Shown here one piece after another: positions 8,298-18,214 of a stretch of 64,000 nucleotides of DNA; position 1 is the first letter of the stretch; every line of letters starts with the position of its first letter. Origin of the DNA: Thermococcus radiotolerans (GTDB lineage: Archaea > Methanobacteriota_B > Thermococci > Thermococcales > Thermococcaceae). The stretch is taken from contig NZ_CP015106.1 in NCBI RefSeq assembly GCF_002214565.1, forward strand, positions 1,550,001 to 1,614,000, given 5' to 3'. The notes beneath the pieces are model-generated. The model saw only the letters and a list, made by a program, of their open reading frames with translations, was not told the DNA's origin and made no database searches. The position numbers and the translations under genes are program-made.

Positions 8298-8810
8298 ATG
8301 AAGAAGCTCGTTGGAAACGTCCTGCTCACGGTAGGCCTCGTTGCCGGCGCGATAACCGCCGCCAGGATGCCGCCCATGTGGGGCGGCTTGGCCGTTTCCC
8401 TGGCCGTCATGGGGGCTGGAATAGTCCTCAGGCGCCAGGGAGCCAAGGAAGAGCTCCACAGGGCGGCCCAGAGCGGAACCGGCGGTGTCAGGGAGCTCGA
8501 GAGACTCCTCACCGATGCCATCGGTAGAATCGAGAAGATAATGGACGCCCCCGCCGAGAAGGTCACGGCCGAGCTGACGAAGATACTCGAGGAGCTCGAC
8601 GAGTTCGCCGAGAAGGCGCAGCCCCTCAGGATAGAGGGACTCATGACCTACGGAACCATCATGAGCGTCTTCAGCAAGGGCGAGAGAGCCCTCAACAGGG
8701 CCTGGAGTGCCTTCGCGGACGGCTACGAAGAAGAGGGAAGGAGATACCTCCGCTACGGCTACGACGACCTCAAGGAGACCCTCAGCGCGGTCAAGGCGCT
8801 GAAGGTCTGA
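8298..8810 (+). CDS. Small membrane protein with helical cytosolic tail, OPT partner
   Basis: The start at ATG 8298 (170 residues, MKKLVGNVLL) has GGTGA five bases before it; GTG 8289 and ATG 8292 overlap that site and are less likely. Two hydrophobic helices (about 5-22 and 28-45) are followed by a mostly helical charged region of 120 residues. I do not recognise the family. Its position directly after the transporter, with the same codon style, suggests an accessory subunit. A T-rich stretch just past the stop may end transcription. Confidence 0.72.
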   Translation: MKKLVGNVLLTVGLVAGAITAARMPPMWGGLAVSLAVMGAGIVLRRQGAKEELHRAAQSGTGGVRELERLLTDAIGRIEKIMDAPAEKVTAELTKILEELDEFAEKAQPLRIEGLMTYGTIMSVFSKGERALNRAWSAFADGYEEEGRRYLRYGYDDLKETLSAVKALKV

Positions 8811-8877
8811 ACTCTGTTTTCCCTCTTTCTTTCAAAGTTTTTCAGCCTCCCATGAGTTTGTGGTTTTGTGGCAAAAG

Positions 8878-8886
8878 TCTTAAATA
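8878..8886 (+). promoter_or_regulatory. TATA-like box for a near-leaderless mRNA
   Basis: TCTTAAATA lies about 25-30 bases before ATG 8909 and no ribosome site stands in between, so the message is predicted to start at or very near the start codon. Confidence 0.5.
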
Positions 8887-8908
8887 GTTATAGGCCGAGT
8901 ATAATACC

Positions 8909-10276
8909 ATGCCAATAACTTTCGTTGATAGGGAAAGCGAGCTCTCCTTCATGAAGGAGCTCTGGGAAAACGACAACTCCCTCCTCCCGATATACGGGCG
9001 GAGGAGGGTGGGGAAGACCCGCTTGGTAAAGGAGTTCATCAAAGATAAGCCGGCCGTATATCACCTTGCCAGAAACAGCACCTACCTCGACAACCTGAGG
9101 GACTTCGCGGGGGCGGTCCTTGAGAAGTACCCGAGCCCTTATCTGACTCCTGAGTCGTTCTCGAGCTTTGCGGACGTTTTCAGGTACCTGGGAGAGAAGG
9201 GGAAGATTTTGGTTGTGATAGACGAGTTTCCCTACCTCATTCAGTCCGACAAGAGGGTTCTCAGTGAGTTCCAGTACATAGTCGACGAGGTCGTGAGGGC
9301 TTCCAAGCTTCACCTGATCCTCGTCGGTTCGAGCGTTGGCATGATGGAGGAGTACGTCCTGAGTCAGAGGAGCCCCCTCTACGGCAGAAGGGACGGCCAG
9401 ATAAGGCTCGAACCCCTCGACTTTTTCAGCTCCTGGAAGCTCCTTGGAGTTGACTTGGAGGAAGTGGTGAGGATATACGGCGTAACCGGAGGGATTCCGG
9501 CCTATCTAGTCCTCTTCAACCGCTTTGATGACGTTAAGAGGCTCGCGTTCAGCAAGCAGGGCTTCCTCTACGCTGAGGGGGATTTCCTCCTTTCGAGCGA
9601 GCTGAGGGAACCGAGGGTCTACAAGCTCATCCTGAAGGCAATAGCCGAGGGAAAGACTCGTTTCAACGAGATAAGCACCTTCACGGGGATACCGCGCTCG
9701 AACCTCTTCAAGTACATCGGAGTCCTTGAGAGGCTGGGCTTTTTGAGGAGGGAAACGCCAGTAACTGCCCCTCCGAAGACCAGGAACACTCGTTATAAAA
9801 TAGCCGACAACTACATCCGCTTTTACTTCCGCTTCGTGGAGAGGTACAGGGACGAGGTGGAGCTTGAGAGTCTTGACTTCTGGGGGGAGTTCCTCGAAGG
9901 GTACAACTCCTACCTTGGCGGGATATTCGAAGATGTCGCGAGGCAGTTTTTGATCGAACTCAACAGGGCTGGAAGACTGCCGTTCCGATTCATGAAAATC
10001 GGGCGCTGGTGGCATAAGAACGAGGAAATTGATCTGGTGGCACTGAACGAGCGGGAGAAGAAGGCTCTCTTCGTAGAGGTGAAGTGGAAATGCCTGAGCG
10101 AGGAGGGAGTGCGGCGAGTTTTAAAGGGTCTGGAAAGGAAGGCAGAACTCGTTGGACTGGAAGGCTGGGAGAAGAACTATGGAATAGTGGCGAAGAAAAT
10201 CGAAGATAAGGGGGGACTCATGAAAAACGGCCTCCTCGCGTGGGATTTAAGCGATTTTGCCGAGTTGCTCCCTTAG
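8909..10276 (+). CDS. Archaeal ATPase (STAND-like) with C-terminal DUF234 nuclease-like domain
   Basis: A 455-residue protein of the archaeal ATPase (PF01637) / DUF234 (PF03008) type. The P-loop YGRRRVGKTRL is near residues 28-38, Walker B ILVVIDEFPYL near 105-115, and a sensor-like LILVGSSVGMM follows. A winged-helix segment lies near 250-290 (ITRFNEISTFTG-like). The C-terminal part contains EIDLVAL and FVEVKWK, the E-x-D and E-x-K arrangement of PD-(D/E)XK folds. Such proteins are abundant in Thermococcales and remain mostly uncharacterised; DNA-related or mobile functions have been suggested. It stands alone with its own promoter. Confidence 0.85.
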   Translation: MPITFVDRESELSFMKELWENDNSLLPIYGRRRVGKTRLVKEFIKDKPAVYHLARNSTYLDNLRDFAGAVLEKYPSPYLTPESFSSFADVFRYLGEKGKILVVIDEFPYLIQSDKRVLSEFQYIVDEVVRASKLHLILVGSSVGMMEEYVLSQRSPLYGRRDGQIRLEPLDFFSSWKLLGVDLEEVVRIYGVTGGIPAYLVLFNRFDDVKRLAFSKQGFLYAEGDFLLSSELREPRVYKLILKAIAEGKTRFNEISTFTGIPRSNLFKYIGVLERLGFLRRETPVTAPPKTRNTRYKIADNYIRFYFRFVERYRDEVELESLDFWGEFLEGYNSYLGGIFEDVARQFLIELNRAGRLPFRFMKIGRWWHKNEEIDLVALNEREKKALFVEVKWKCLSEEGVRRVLKGLERKAELVGLEGWEKNYGIVAKKIEDKGGLMKNGLLAWDLSDFAELLP

Positions 10277-10280
10277 TTCC

Positions 10281-11381
<1,101 letters not shown>

Positions 11382-11384
11382 TCA

Positions 11385-12458
11385 TCACTCCATTATCACA
11401 ACTACGCCCTTCCACTTCTTCCCGAAGCACTCGCTCGCCAGAACGTGCTTGCCGGTAAGCCTCTCGAGGAGCTTTATCCCCCCGTTGCACTTCTTGAAGC
11501 CCGTCGCTATTCCGACGGTAAAGCCCTCTATCTCACGTATCCCAACGCGCTTCCGGTTGTCGAGCTTTTCTCTCAGCTCGTCGCCGTACTTCCAGAGTAT
11601 CCTTCTCGGATCGAGGAGGAGGTCCCTCTCTATTCCATCAAGAACGTCCTCAAAGTCCCAGGTAAAGTCCTCCCCTCCTTTTTCTTCCTTCCCGAAGAGG
11701 GTAAAGCGACCCGTCTGCCACTCCCTCAGGAACCACCTTGCCGTCTCTTCGATGTCAACCTCGCCTCCGGCCTTTATCAGCCCTCTTCTCTCGCCTATCA
11801 TCCTCAGAATCTCCTCCTCGCTCTCGAATTTATCTATTCCGAACTTTTCTGTGAGGGCTTCTTTTCTGGTCTCAAGAATCCTGCTTATGAGCTTTAACGC
11901 GGGTTTGACGGGTTCGTCTATTTTGTCGGCCGGGAAGCCTCCTTTGATTACCAGCTCGTCGAAATCGTCTATTGGAACAACACCTGGCGAATCCAGGAGC
12001 CATATCTTCTTGCTGAGCCTTATCAGCTGCTTTCCCTTTGTGTAGCCCGGTATGGGGGCAGTGCCAACGGCCTTCTTGCCCTTTAGCGTGTTGATTATCG
12101 TGCTCTTGCCGACGTTGGGGTAGCCTATGAGTGCAACCTTAACCTTCTCCCTCTCGTCGAGCAGGGGTTTTGCGAGCTTCCTTATTTCCCTCCTCAGGAT
12201 TCCAGTTCCCTTTCTCTCGCGGGCCGATATAAAGACGACCGGAAGGTCACTCTTCCTCTTGTATTCCTCCGCCCATTCCTTCGGCACTAAATCCGCTTTG
12301 TTCATGACTATGAGGAGCGGTTTGCCCTCCTCTTGGACGAGCCTCTCGAGCTTTCTGTTCCTCGTCCCGATCGGGTCCCTCGCGTCAACTACCTCAACGA
12401 TGAGGTCGGCCTCGTCAACTACCTCCCTCACTATCCTCCACGCTTTCCTCTGCTTCAT
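11385..12458 (-). CDS. Circularly permuted GTPase (YlqF/Nog2-like)
   Basis: A 357-residue GTPase in which motif order is permuted: DARDP, then G4 NKAD (about 52-55), ISARE (G5), then G1 GYPNVGKS (about 117-124), G2 with TKGK, and G3 DSPG. This order defines the YlqF/YawG family, whose members assist large-subunit ribosome assembly. A helical C-terminal RNA-binding-like region follows. The ATG at 12458 has GGTGGTGAG before it, so its first 44 bases really do overlap the upstream gene's end. Role in 50S biogenesis is inferred from the family. Confidence 0.87.
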   Translation of the reverse strand: MKQRKAWRIVREVVDEADLIVEVVDARDPIGTRNRKLERLVQEEGKPLLIVMNKADLVPKEWAEEYKRKSDLPVVFISARERKGTGILRREIRKLAKPLLDEREKVKVALIGYPNVGKSTIINTLKGKKAVGTAPIPGYTKGKQLIRLSKKIWLLDSPGVVPIDDFDELVIKGGFPADKIDEPVKPALKLISRILETRKEALTEKFGIDKFESEEEILRMIGERRGLIKAGGEVDIEETARWFLREWQTGRFTLFGKEEKGGEDFTWDFEDVLDGIERDLLLDPRRILWKYGDELREKLDNRKRVGIREIEGFTVGIATGFKKCNGGIKLLERLTGKHVLASECFGKKWKGVVVIME

Positions 12459-12747
12459 CTCTCACCACCGTTATCTCGAAGATTACAGTTCCACCGTCTG
12501 TATACGGCGGCCCGGGATCGAGGCACTGAACGTACGCTTTCTCTCCCCTGCCAAGGCCTAGTTCGCTGGGCTTAATACCCTTTCGCAGGGCGACTATGTA
12601 TGGGAGCAGGGATGCAAAGGCGTGGGTGCAAATCGCATCGGTCTCATCGAGTTTGACGCTGGGCCCCTCTATGACGATTCTGTCCCCCAGGTTAAAAACG
12701 GGACATTTTCCCCGGATTTCTATTACAGCAATCTCTAACCGCTCCAT
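12415..12747 (-). CDS. TIGR04076 family protein
   Basis: A 110-residue protein. ATG 12747 is preceded by GGTGAG, favouring it over GTG 12756. Features of the TIGR04076 family are visible: EIRGKCPVFNLGDRIVI near the start, ICTHAFASLLPYIVALRKG in the middle and CLDPGPPYTDGGTVIFEI at the end, with conserved Cys residues. The family has no assigned biochemical function. The gene leads a three-gene minus-strand operon with the GTPase and the methyltransferase and overlaps the GTPase by 44 bases. Confidence 0.75.
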   Translation of the reverse strand: MERLEIAVIEIRGKCPVFNLGDRIVIEGPSVKLDETDAICTHAFASLLPYIVALRKGIKPSELGLGRGEKAYVQCLDPGPPYTDGGTVIFEITVVRDEAEESVEDSEGGS

Positions 12748-12824
12748 ACTTCTCACCGAAACCTAAATAAAGATTGAAGTTCAAAAAACTATTCGACATA
12801 AGAAGCTGGTTATGATAACGATTG

Positions 12825-14276
12825 ATGGTGGTGCTCAACGTGTCCGAGGATATTGAGGCGAAAATCCGCCGTCTTAGAGAGCTGGGTAAAGCCAGCGTAG
12901 AGCCTGAGGCCCCCAAAACGGCCAAGCCCCCTGTCAAGAAACCTCCCAAGAAGCCCCGCCCCGTGGGCAGCATAAGGGAGAGGGAAAGGAAGAGACGCAT
13001 TCTCATTGGTGCATCGATAGTCATAATCGTGATTTTAATAATCTCTATAGGCGCTTACATCTACATGGAGAACCGCGCCGCCGAGCAGCTCACCCAGGCT
13101 AAGAACAAAAAGCTCGCGGAGGTTAACTACTACTTCAAACCCGGGAGCGAGCTTATGAACACGACGTTTGGAAAGAACGCCCGGGACGATTTGATCAGAA
13201 AGATAAACGCGGCCCAGACTGTGGATGAGGTCGAATCAATAGACGTTAAAGCCGCATACCAGAGCGCCTGGAATCAGTATCAGGCTTACCTTGAGGAGCA
13301 GCACCGCCTTGAAATGGAGAGGCAGCTCAACCAGACCAAGAAGGAGAAGATAAGCCAGATTGAGGCACAGTTCAGCCAGCTCCTCGCGATGCCGCTGCCG
13401 GACAGCCTCAAGAAGAAGGTGGTTGATTCGATGAACAGCCTCGAGGAGCAGGTCATGAGCGCCACCAGCGAGCAGCAGGTCGAGGCTGTCAACGCGGATC
13501 CGTACCTTCTCGAGCTCTGGAGGGAGTACTACTACTACATCATCGACATAATCCCGACCCAGAACGTCATCCTGGAGAAGGACAACGTCAAGAAGATAGT
13601 CAGCAAATCCGACGCAAAGGCCGTCCTGGGCGGAATACTGGACTACAAGGAGCTGATACAGTACAGGGTCTACAAGGTTGAGTTCGTTGACATCGCCCTC
13701 GTCCTCTCAAGGGACAAGATAAACGGTGCCTTCCTTGCTCCGGGCGATGAGATCATGATATTCGCCAAGAACGCGACCAACGCGCCATTCAGGGAGATAG
13801 TGAACGAGGGTTACGTTGAGCTAGTCCTCCTCCCGACGGAGGCCGGAACGATTTCCGTCAACGAGGCTCAGAGCCAGACAAGCTCATCGAGCACCAGCTC
13901 ATCAACCCAGTACTCCGAGCAGCACGACACCCAGTACACGCCGGGAGATGCGTCCATAACCAACGGCCAGGCGATAAGCGACATCTACTCCAACTCTCAA
14001 ACCGCCAGCCAGAGCGCCTCCGCCAGCTACACTTACAACGTCGATCTGACGGAGATACTCAAGGCGATAGCGGCCGGAAAGATACAGGCCAGCGAGGACG
14101 TCAAGGAGCAGCTCAGGGCCTACGGCTGGGAGATAGTTGACCTTGAGAAGGAATCCGGAATGCTCGTGCTCGACCCGAACACCCAGTTCCTGGTCATAGT
14201 AAGGGTTCCCTCAATATTCGTGCCCGACATACTCTCCAACCAGCAGTACATTTACATCGCTAAAGTTGCCACCTGA
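12825..14276 (+). CDS. DUF515 family membrane protein, secretion/pilus operon
   Basis: The product is about 483 residues. The start is uncertain: ATG 12825 is given, but GTG 12840 follows a GGTGGTG stretch and would also work. A Pro/Lys-rich cytosolic N-terminus (to about 60), one membrane helix (about 66-86, rich in Ile) and a long external part with helical, Gln-rich segments and a Ser/Thr/Gln-rich stretch near 350-400 are visible. I recognise it as the DUF515 type found in Thermococcales next to secretion ATPases. It is the first gene of the operon with the secreted protein, the ATPase and two platform proteins, and is likely a structural part of that machine. Confidence 0.75.
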   Translation: MVVLNVSEDIEAKIRRLRELGKASVEPEAPKTAKPPVKKPPKKPRPVGSIRERERKRRILIGASIVIIVILIISIGAYIYMENRAAEQLTQAKNKKLAEVNYYFKPGSELMNTTFGKNARDDLIRKINAAQTVDEVESIDVKAAYQSAWNQYQAYLEEQHRLEMERQLNQTKKEKISQIEAQFSQLLAMPLPDSLKKKVVDSMNSLEEQVMSATSEQQVEAVNADPYLLELWREYYYYIIDIIPTQNVILEKDNVKKIVSKSDAKAVLGGILDYKELIQYRVYKVEFVDIALVLSRDKINGAFLAPGDEIMIFAKNATNAPFREIVNEGYVELVLLPTEAGTISVNEAQSQTSSSSTSSSTQYSEQHDTQYTPGDASITNGQAISDIYSNSQTASQSASASYTYNVDLTEILKAIAAGKIQASEDVKEQLRAYGWEIVDLEKESGMLVLDPNTQFLVIVRVPSIFVPDILSNQQYIYIAKVAT

Positions 14277-14286
14277 GGTGATAGCA

Positions 14287-15267
14287 ATGAAACGCCTCGC
14301 AGCATCTCTCTTTATTCTTTTGTTAGCTTCATCTCTGGTTAGTGCAGCAACCTATCGCCTTCCCGGCGATACCTACAACAACATAGGTATCATGGGGCAG
14401 GTCATGATAAATCTGAACGTTACCATGGTGAACACTGCCCCCTTCCCCAAGTTCATAGTGGTGAACCCGCGTTACGATTTCACCGTCTACAGGCTGGACA
14501 ACAGCGAGACCATGAATGCCGTACTCGTTGGAGACACGGTTCTCCATAACATATCAAACGTTAAGAAGACCACCCTCAACTACTACACGGGCTTCTGGAT
14601 AATGCCCTACGAAACCGTTGTCGTCAACTTCAAGATAACCTCTCACTACTCGTACATAGTCCCGACCATGGACTACGAAACGGTCTGCGGAGATACCGCT
14701 AAAATAACCACCGTTGAGTACAACGGGAGTAGCGTTAGCGGCGTGATAGAGGATCTGGATGATATTGGAATAATAAGCTGCGGGGTTATGTATCCTCAGC
14801 TCGTAAACACCCCCAAGGTTCTCTACCTGAGGAGCATGTTCCCAATGGTTGATGCCCACATCAAGATCCTCCAGTACGAGGGTGACGTTACCTTCCGCCT
14901 TACAAACGTTCCCAACGAGGCGGGAATCTTCAACACGTTCTTCGCCGCCTCGATACCTGTCATATTCGATGGTGCCAGCATGACAGACTTCACCCCCAAC
15001 TATACAATGACGTACAGGGACTACATGGAGGAGTTCGTGTGGGAATACAAGGGTCTCAATCCGCCCCAGAAGAGCCAGCCGCAGCCGCTTCCAACGATGC
15101 CTGGAATGTTCCAGCTTTCGAGCAGTTTAATCAGTGGTGTTTCCGTTGGGATTCCCGAGATCAACCCGCCCAAGCAGGCAGGTTTCGACTTCCCCGTGTG
15201 GATAATATTCATGGGTAAGGGTGTTGATATAACCTATCACGTCAGCTGGAAGAATGAGGGGCGGTGA
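14287..15267 (+). CDS. Secreted protein of unknown function in secretion/pilus operon
   Basis: ATG 14287 has GGTGAT just before it, overlapping the previous stop; a frame from 14266 would add an unlikely extension. The 326-residue product has a clear Sec signal (MKRLAASLFILLLASSLVSA) and a beta-rich, Asn/Thr-rich mature domain without later membrane helices. It has no class III (pilin-like) cleavage motif that I can see. No family recognised. The tight position between DUF515 and the ATPase suggests an extracellular part of the apparatus. Confidence 0.75.
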   Translation: MKRLAASLFILLLASSLVSAATYRLPGDTYNNIGIMGQVMINLNVTMVNTAPFPKFIVVNPRYDFTVYRLDNSETMNAVLVGDTVLHNISNVKKTTLNYYTGFWIMPYETVVVNFKITSHYSYIVPTMDYETVCGDTAKITTVEYNGSSVSGVIEDLDDIGIISCGVMYPQLVNTPKVLYLRSMFPMVDAHIKILQYEGDVTFRLTNVPNEAGIFNTFFAASIPVIFDGASMTDFTPNYTMTYRDYMEEFVWEYKGLNPPQKSQPQPLPTMPGMFQLSSSLISGVSVGIPEINPPKQAGFDFPVWIIFMGKGVDITYHVSWKNEGR

Positions 15268-15270
15268 GCG

Positions 15271-17136
15271 TTGGTGCCGGATGAGAAGAAAAAGAAGAAG
15301 GAGAGCATCTCATGGATTGATGAGATACTGAGCGGGGAGGACGACCTCCTTGAGAACGTCCTCAAGGAGGATAAAAAGAAGGAGGAAGAGGAGGAGCACC
15401 TCCCCTTTGTGAAGGAGGAGGGGGGCGTTGATTTAGAGGAGATCCTCAGCAGGCCCTCTCCAGAGGAGGCCATCACTAACAGGCCCACCGGTGCCGATAT
15501 TCTTGGAGAGATACTCACCAAGGAGGAAGAGGTCCCCAAGGAGGAGCCAAAACCCGCCCCCAAGCCCAAACCGCCCTCAACCCTTCAGGATATCCTCGGT
15601 TCATCTGTTCGTGCGGAGGAGACGACCTACGCGGGGAAGGCCGAGGTTCTGGATGCCTACGGAAACGTCCGCATCCTCCGCGTTAAGGGCGAACCCGTCC
15701 CCATATACGAGATCCGCCTTCCCAAGCTAAGCCGCGAGGAGGAGGAGCTCTTCAAGAGGATCAAGGACAGGGCGATAACCGAACTCCAGATAGACCCCTC
15801 TGCCTTTCCAGACTTGGAGGAGCGCAGGCGCGTCTTCATGAACGCCGTCAGGAGGATGATAAAGGACGAGGCTCCCCACTTCTCAGAGGGCAGGGTCGAG
15901 GTCCTCACCGAGATGATAGTCCAGTCCATGATAGGCTACGGCAAGCTCGATCCCCTCGTCCGCGACGACAACCTCGAGGAAATCATGGTCATAGGTACAG
16001 GCAGGCCCGTTTACGTCTGGCACAGGCGCTTCAACATGTGTAAGACCAACATAGTCTTCCCCGAGGAGAAGGAGATACTCAACATCATCGAGAGGATAGC
16101 GAGGGAAGTAGGCAGGAGAATCGACCAGCAGAGCCCGCTCCTGGATGCACGCCTTCCGGACGGAAGCCGTGTCAACGCAACCATCCCACCGATCAGCCTT
16201 GACGGCCCCACCATAACCATCCGTAAGTTCAAGAAGGACCCGCTCACGATAATCGACCTCATCAAGTACGGAACCATGAACACCGAGATAGCTGCCCTGC
16301 TGTGGATATTCGTGGATGGCCTGGGCGTCAAGCCCGCGAACGTTCTCGTTGCGGGAGGTACGGGTTCCGGTAAGACCACCACGCTCAACTCCCTTGCCAT
16401 GTTCATTCCGCCGAGCGAGCGCGTGATAACGATAGAGGACACGGCCGAGCTTCAGCTCCCGGTTGAGCACTGGATCAGGCTCGAGACGAGGCCGCCCAAC
16501 GTCGAGGGCAAGGGCGAGATAACCATGGACGACCTCGTTAAGAACACCCTCCGTATGCGTCCCGACAGAATCATCGTTGGTGAGGTTCGTGGTCCAGAGG
16601 CCAGAACTATGTTCACTGCAATGAACACTGGTCACGACGGCTGTATGGGAACCATACACTCAAACAGCGCGAGGGAAACCATAGTCCGTCTGGAGAGCCC
16701 GCCGATGAGCGTTCCCAGGATAATGATACCCGCGCTGGACATCATCATAATGCAGGTCAGGTTCCACAGCCGGAAGAAGGGAACCATAAGGCGCATCACC
16801 GAGATAGCCGAGATCTCGGGCATCGAGGCCGAGAGCGTTCAGCTCAACAAGCTCTACAAGTACGACCCGGCCAAGGATGAGCTGATCCCGACAGGAGTTC
16901 CGAGCAGGACTCTAAATACTCTAGCTCACCATACGGGTATGAGCATATCCGAGCTTGAGTTCGAGAAGGAGAAGCGCAAGATAATCCTTGACTGGATGAT
17001 AGAACAGGGCATCAGGAGCATTGATAAGGTTGGCCACTACATAAGGCAGTTCTACATAGACGAGGAGGCGTTGCTGAAGAAGATTCAGGCCGAGAGCAGC
17101 ATTGAAACCAGCAAGCAGGTTAAGAATCTGATCTAA
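15271..17136 (+). CDS. Type II/IV secretion system ATPase (VirB11/PilB/TadA family)
   Basis: A 621-residue motor ATPase. A highly charged, Lys/Glu-rich N-terminal 110 residues precedes an N-terminal domain and the RecA-like core with Walker A GGTGSGKTTT (about 363-372), the Asp box VITIEDTAELQLP, Walker B RMRPDRIIVGEVR and His box NTGHDGCMGTIHS. It powers assembly of archaeal type IV pilus-like structures or secretion. Start TTG 15271 or GTG 15274; both follow GGTGA. It is followed within 11 bases by two F-type membrane platform genes, its expected partners. Confidence 0.92.
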   Translation: MVPDEKKKKKESISWIDEILSGEDDLLENVLKEDKKKEEEEEHLPFVKEEGGVDLEEILSRPSPEEAITNRPTGADILGEILTKEEEVPKEEPKPAPKPKPPSTLQDILGSSVRAEETTYAGKAEVLDAYGNVRILRVKGEPVPIYEIRLPKLSREEEELFKRIKDRAITELQIDPSAFPDLEERRRVFMNAVRRMIKDEAPHFSEGRVEVLTEMIVQSMIGYGKLDPLVRDDNLEEIMVIGTGRPVYVWHRRFNMCKTNIVFPEEKEILNIIERIAREVGRRIDQQSPLLDARLPDGSRVNATIPPISLDGPTITIRKFKKDPLTIIDLIKYGTMNTEIAALLWIFVDGLGVKPANVLVAGGTGSGKTTTLNSLAMFIPPSERVITIEDTAELQLPVEHWIRLETRPPNVEGKGEITMDDLVKNTLRMRPDRIIVGEVRGPEARTMFTAMNTGHDGCMGTIHSNSARETIVRLESPPMSVPRIMIPALDIIIMQVRFHSRKKGTIRRITEIAEISGIEAESVQLNKLYKYDPAKDELIPTGVPSRTLNTLAHHTGMSISELEFEKEKRKIILDWMIEQGIRSIDKVGHYIRQFYIDEEALLKKIQAESSIETSKQVKNLI

Positions 17137-17147
17137 GGGTGATAATC

Positions 17148-18212
17148 GTGGGCGTCGTTAAAGCCATCACCGACTTTTTGGAGCGCCTAGGGGGAAAGAC
17201 GGTAGAGGTTGCCGAGAAACCCATAAGGAGAATCCCCCAGGGCAAAAGTGTTCAGGAGAGACTCCGGGCGCTCAAAGAACTGCAGAAGGAAATCGAGAAG
17301 GAGAGGGCAGAGGAAGAAAAGGAGAAGGAGATAGAGGAGATTCTGGAGTGGAGGAAGAAGGAGATCCAGAAGCCCTTCTCCGAGAGGCTTGCGGAGACGG
17401 TGCTCCGCTACTTCAAGGGACCGGTTCAATCACTCACGAACTCCCTCAAGGGCCTCGACCAGGAGCTCTACCGGGCGAGCATACTGATGCCCCAGGAGAA
17501 GTACGTCGCACTGATGCTGGCGGTGGCCGTGTTTGCGGGCATCTTTGGATTCCTGTTCGCGTACCTTCTATACATTCCCCTCGATATGTCAGCCCTCGTT
17601 GGATTCCTCGGCTTTGTGGGCGGCTTCATGTACATGAGGTACTACCCGCGAATGGTGTGGAAGCGCAGGGTTGTTGAAGTTGAGAGGGCGATGCCCTATG
17701 CCCTGAGGCACATGGCTTCTCTCCTCAGCGCCGGTGTTGGTATATCCGAGGCCCTGCTATCCGTTGCCCGCGCCGATTACGGCGTTATATCCGAGGAGTT
17801 TGAGCTCATCCTGAGGGATATGAGGACGGGTTCCTCCTTTGAGGATGCCCTCACCAAGTTTGATGAAAAGATGGGCTCCGAGAACGTCAGCCGTGTCGTC
17901 AAACAGATACTCAGGGCGATAAAGTTCGGTGGAAACCTCTCCGAGATACTCTACAAGCTGGCCGAGGACTTCGCCTTTGAGTACAGGATGAAGCTCATAG
18001 AGTACGTCCAGAGGGTCAACGGTATAGCGTTCATCTACATGTTCATGACAATAGTCATGCCTACCATGTTCGTCGTTGGAATACTCGCCGGCTCAGTGAT
18101 GGCACAGCAGCTCGTACTGCCCCCGGAGACCCTCGCGGTTATACTGCTGTTCGCCTTCCCGGCGCTGTCGTTCATAGTGGTCAACATGATTAAGAAGGGA
18201 GAGCCGAGGTGA
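17148..18212 (+). CDS. Type II secretion F-domain platform protein (TadB/PilC-like), first copy
   Basis: GTG 17148 is chosen (354 residues, MGVVKAITDFL) because GGGTGAT stands before it. About 100 cytosolic, charged residues with coiled-coil character precede hydrophobic segments near 120-165. The cytosolic F domain then holds ALRHMASLLSAGVGISEAL, the classical T2SF motif, and closing helices lie near 285-350. It should form the inner-membrane platform that the ATPase acts on. The second copy follows with a stop/start overlap, so the two probably pair as in Tad systems. Confidence 0.88.
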   Translation: MGVVKAITDFLERLGGKTVEVAEKPIRRIPQGKSVQERLRALKELQKEIEKERAEEEKEKEIEEILEWRKKEIQKPFSERLAETVLRYFKGPVQSLTNSLKGLDQELYRASILMPQEKYVALMLAVAVFAGIFGFLFAYLLYIPLDMSALVGFLGFVGGFMYMRYYPRMVWKRRVVEVERAMPYALRHMASLLSAGVGISEALLSVARADYGVISEEFELILRDMRTGSSFEDALTKFDEKMGSENVSRVVKQILRAIKFGGNLSEILYKLAEDFAFEYRMKLIEYVQRVNGIAFIYMFMTIVMPTMFVVGILAGSVMAQQLVLPPETLAVILLFAFPALSFIVVNMIKKGEPR

Positions 18213-18214
18213 CA

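Noticed and set aside
6356-8644. Very long open frame (762 codons) on the minus strand opposite the OPT transporter
   Set aside because: It is a shadow of strongly biased G+C-rich codons in the transporter; its translation is low-complexity (Gly, Asp, Arg, His) with no fold-like pattern.
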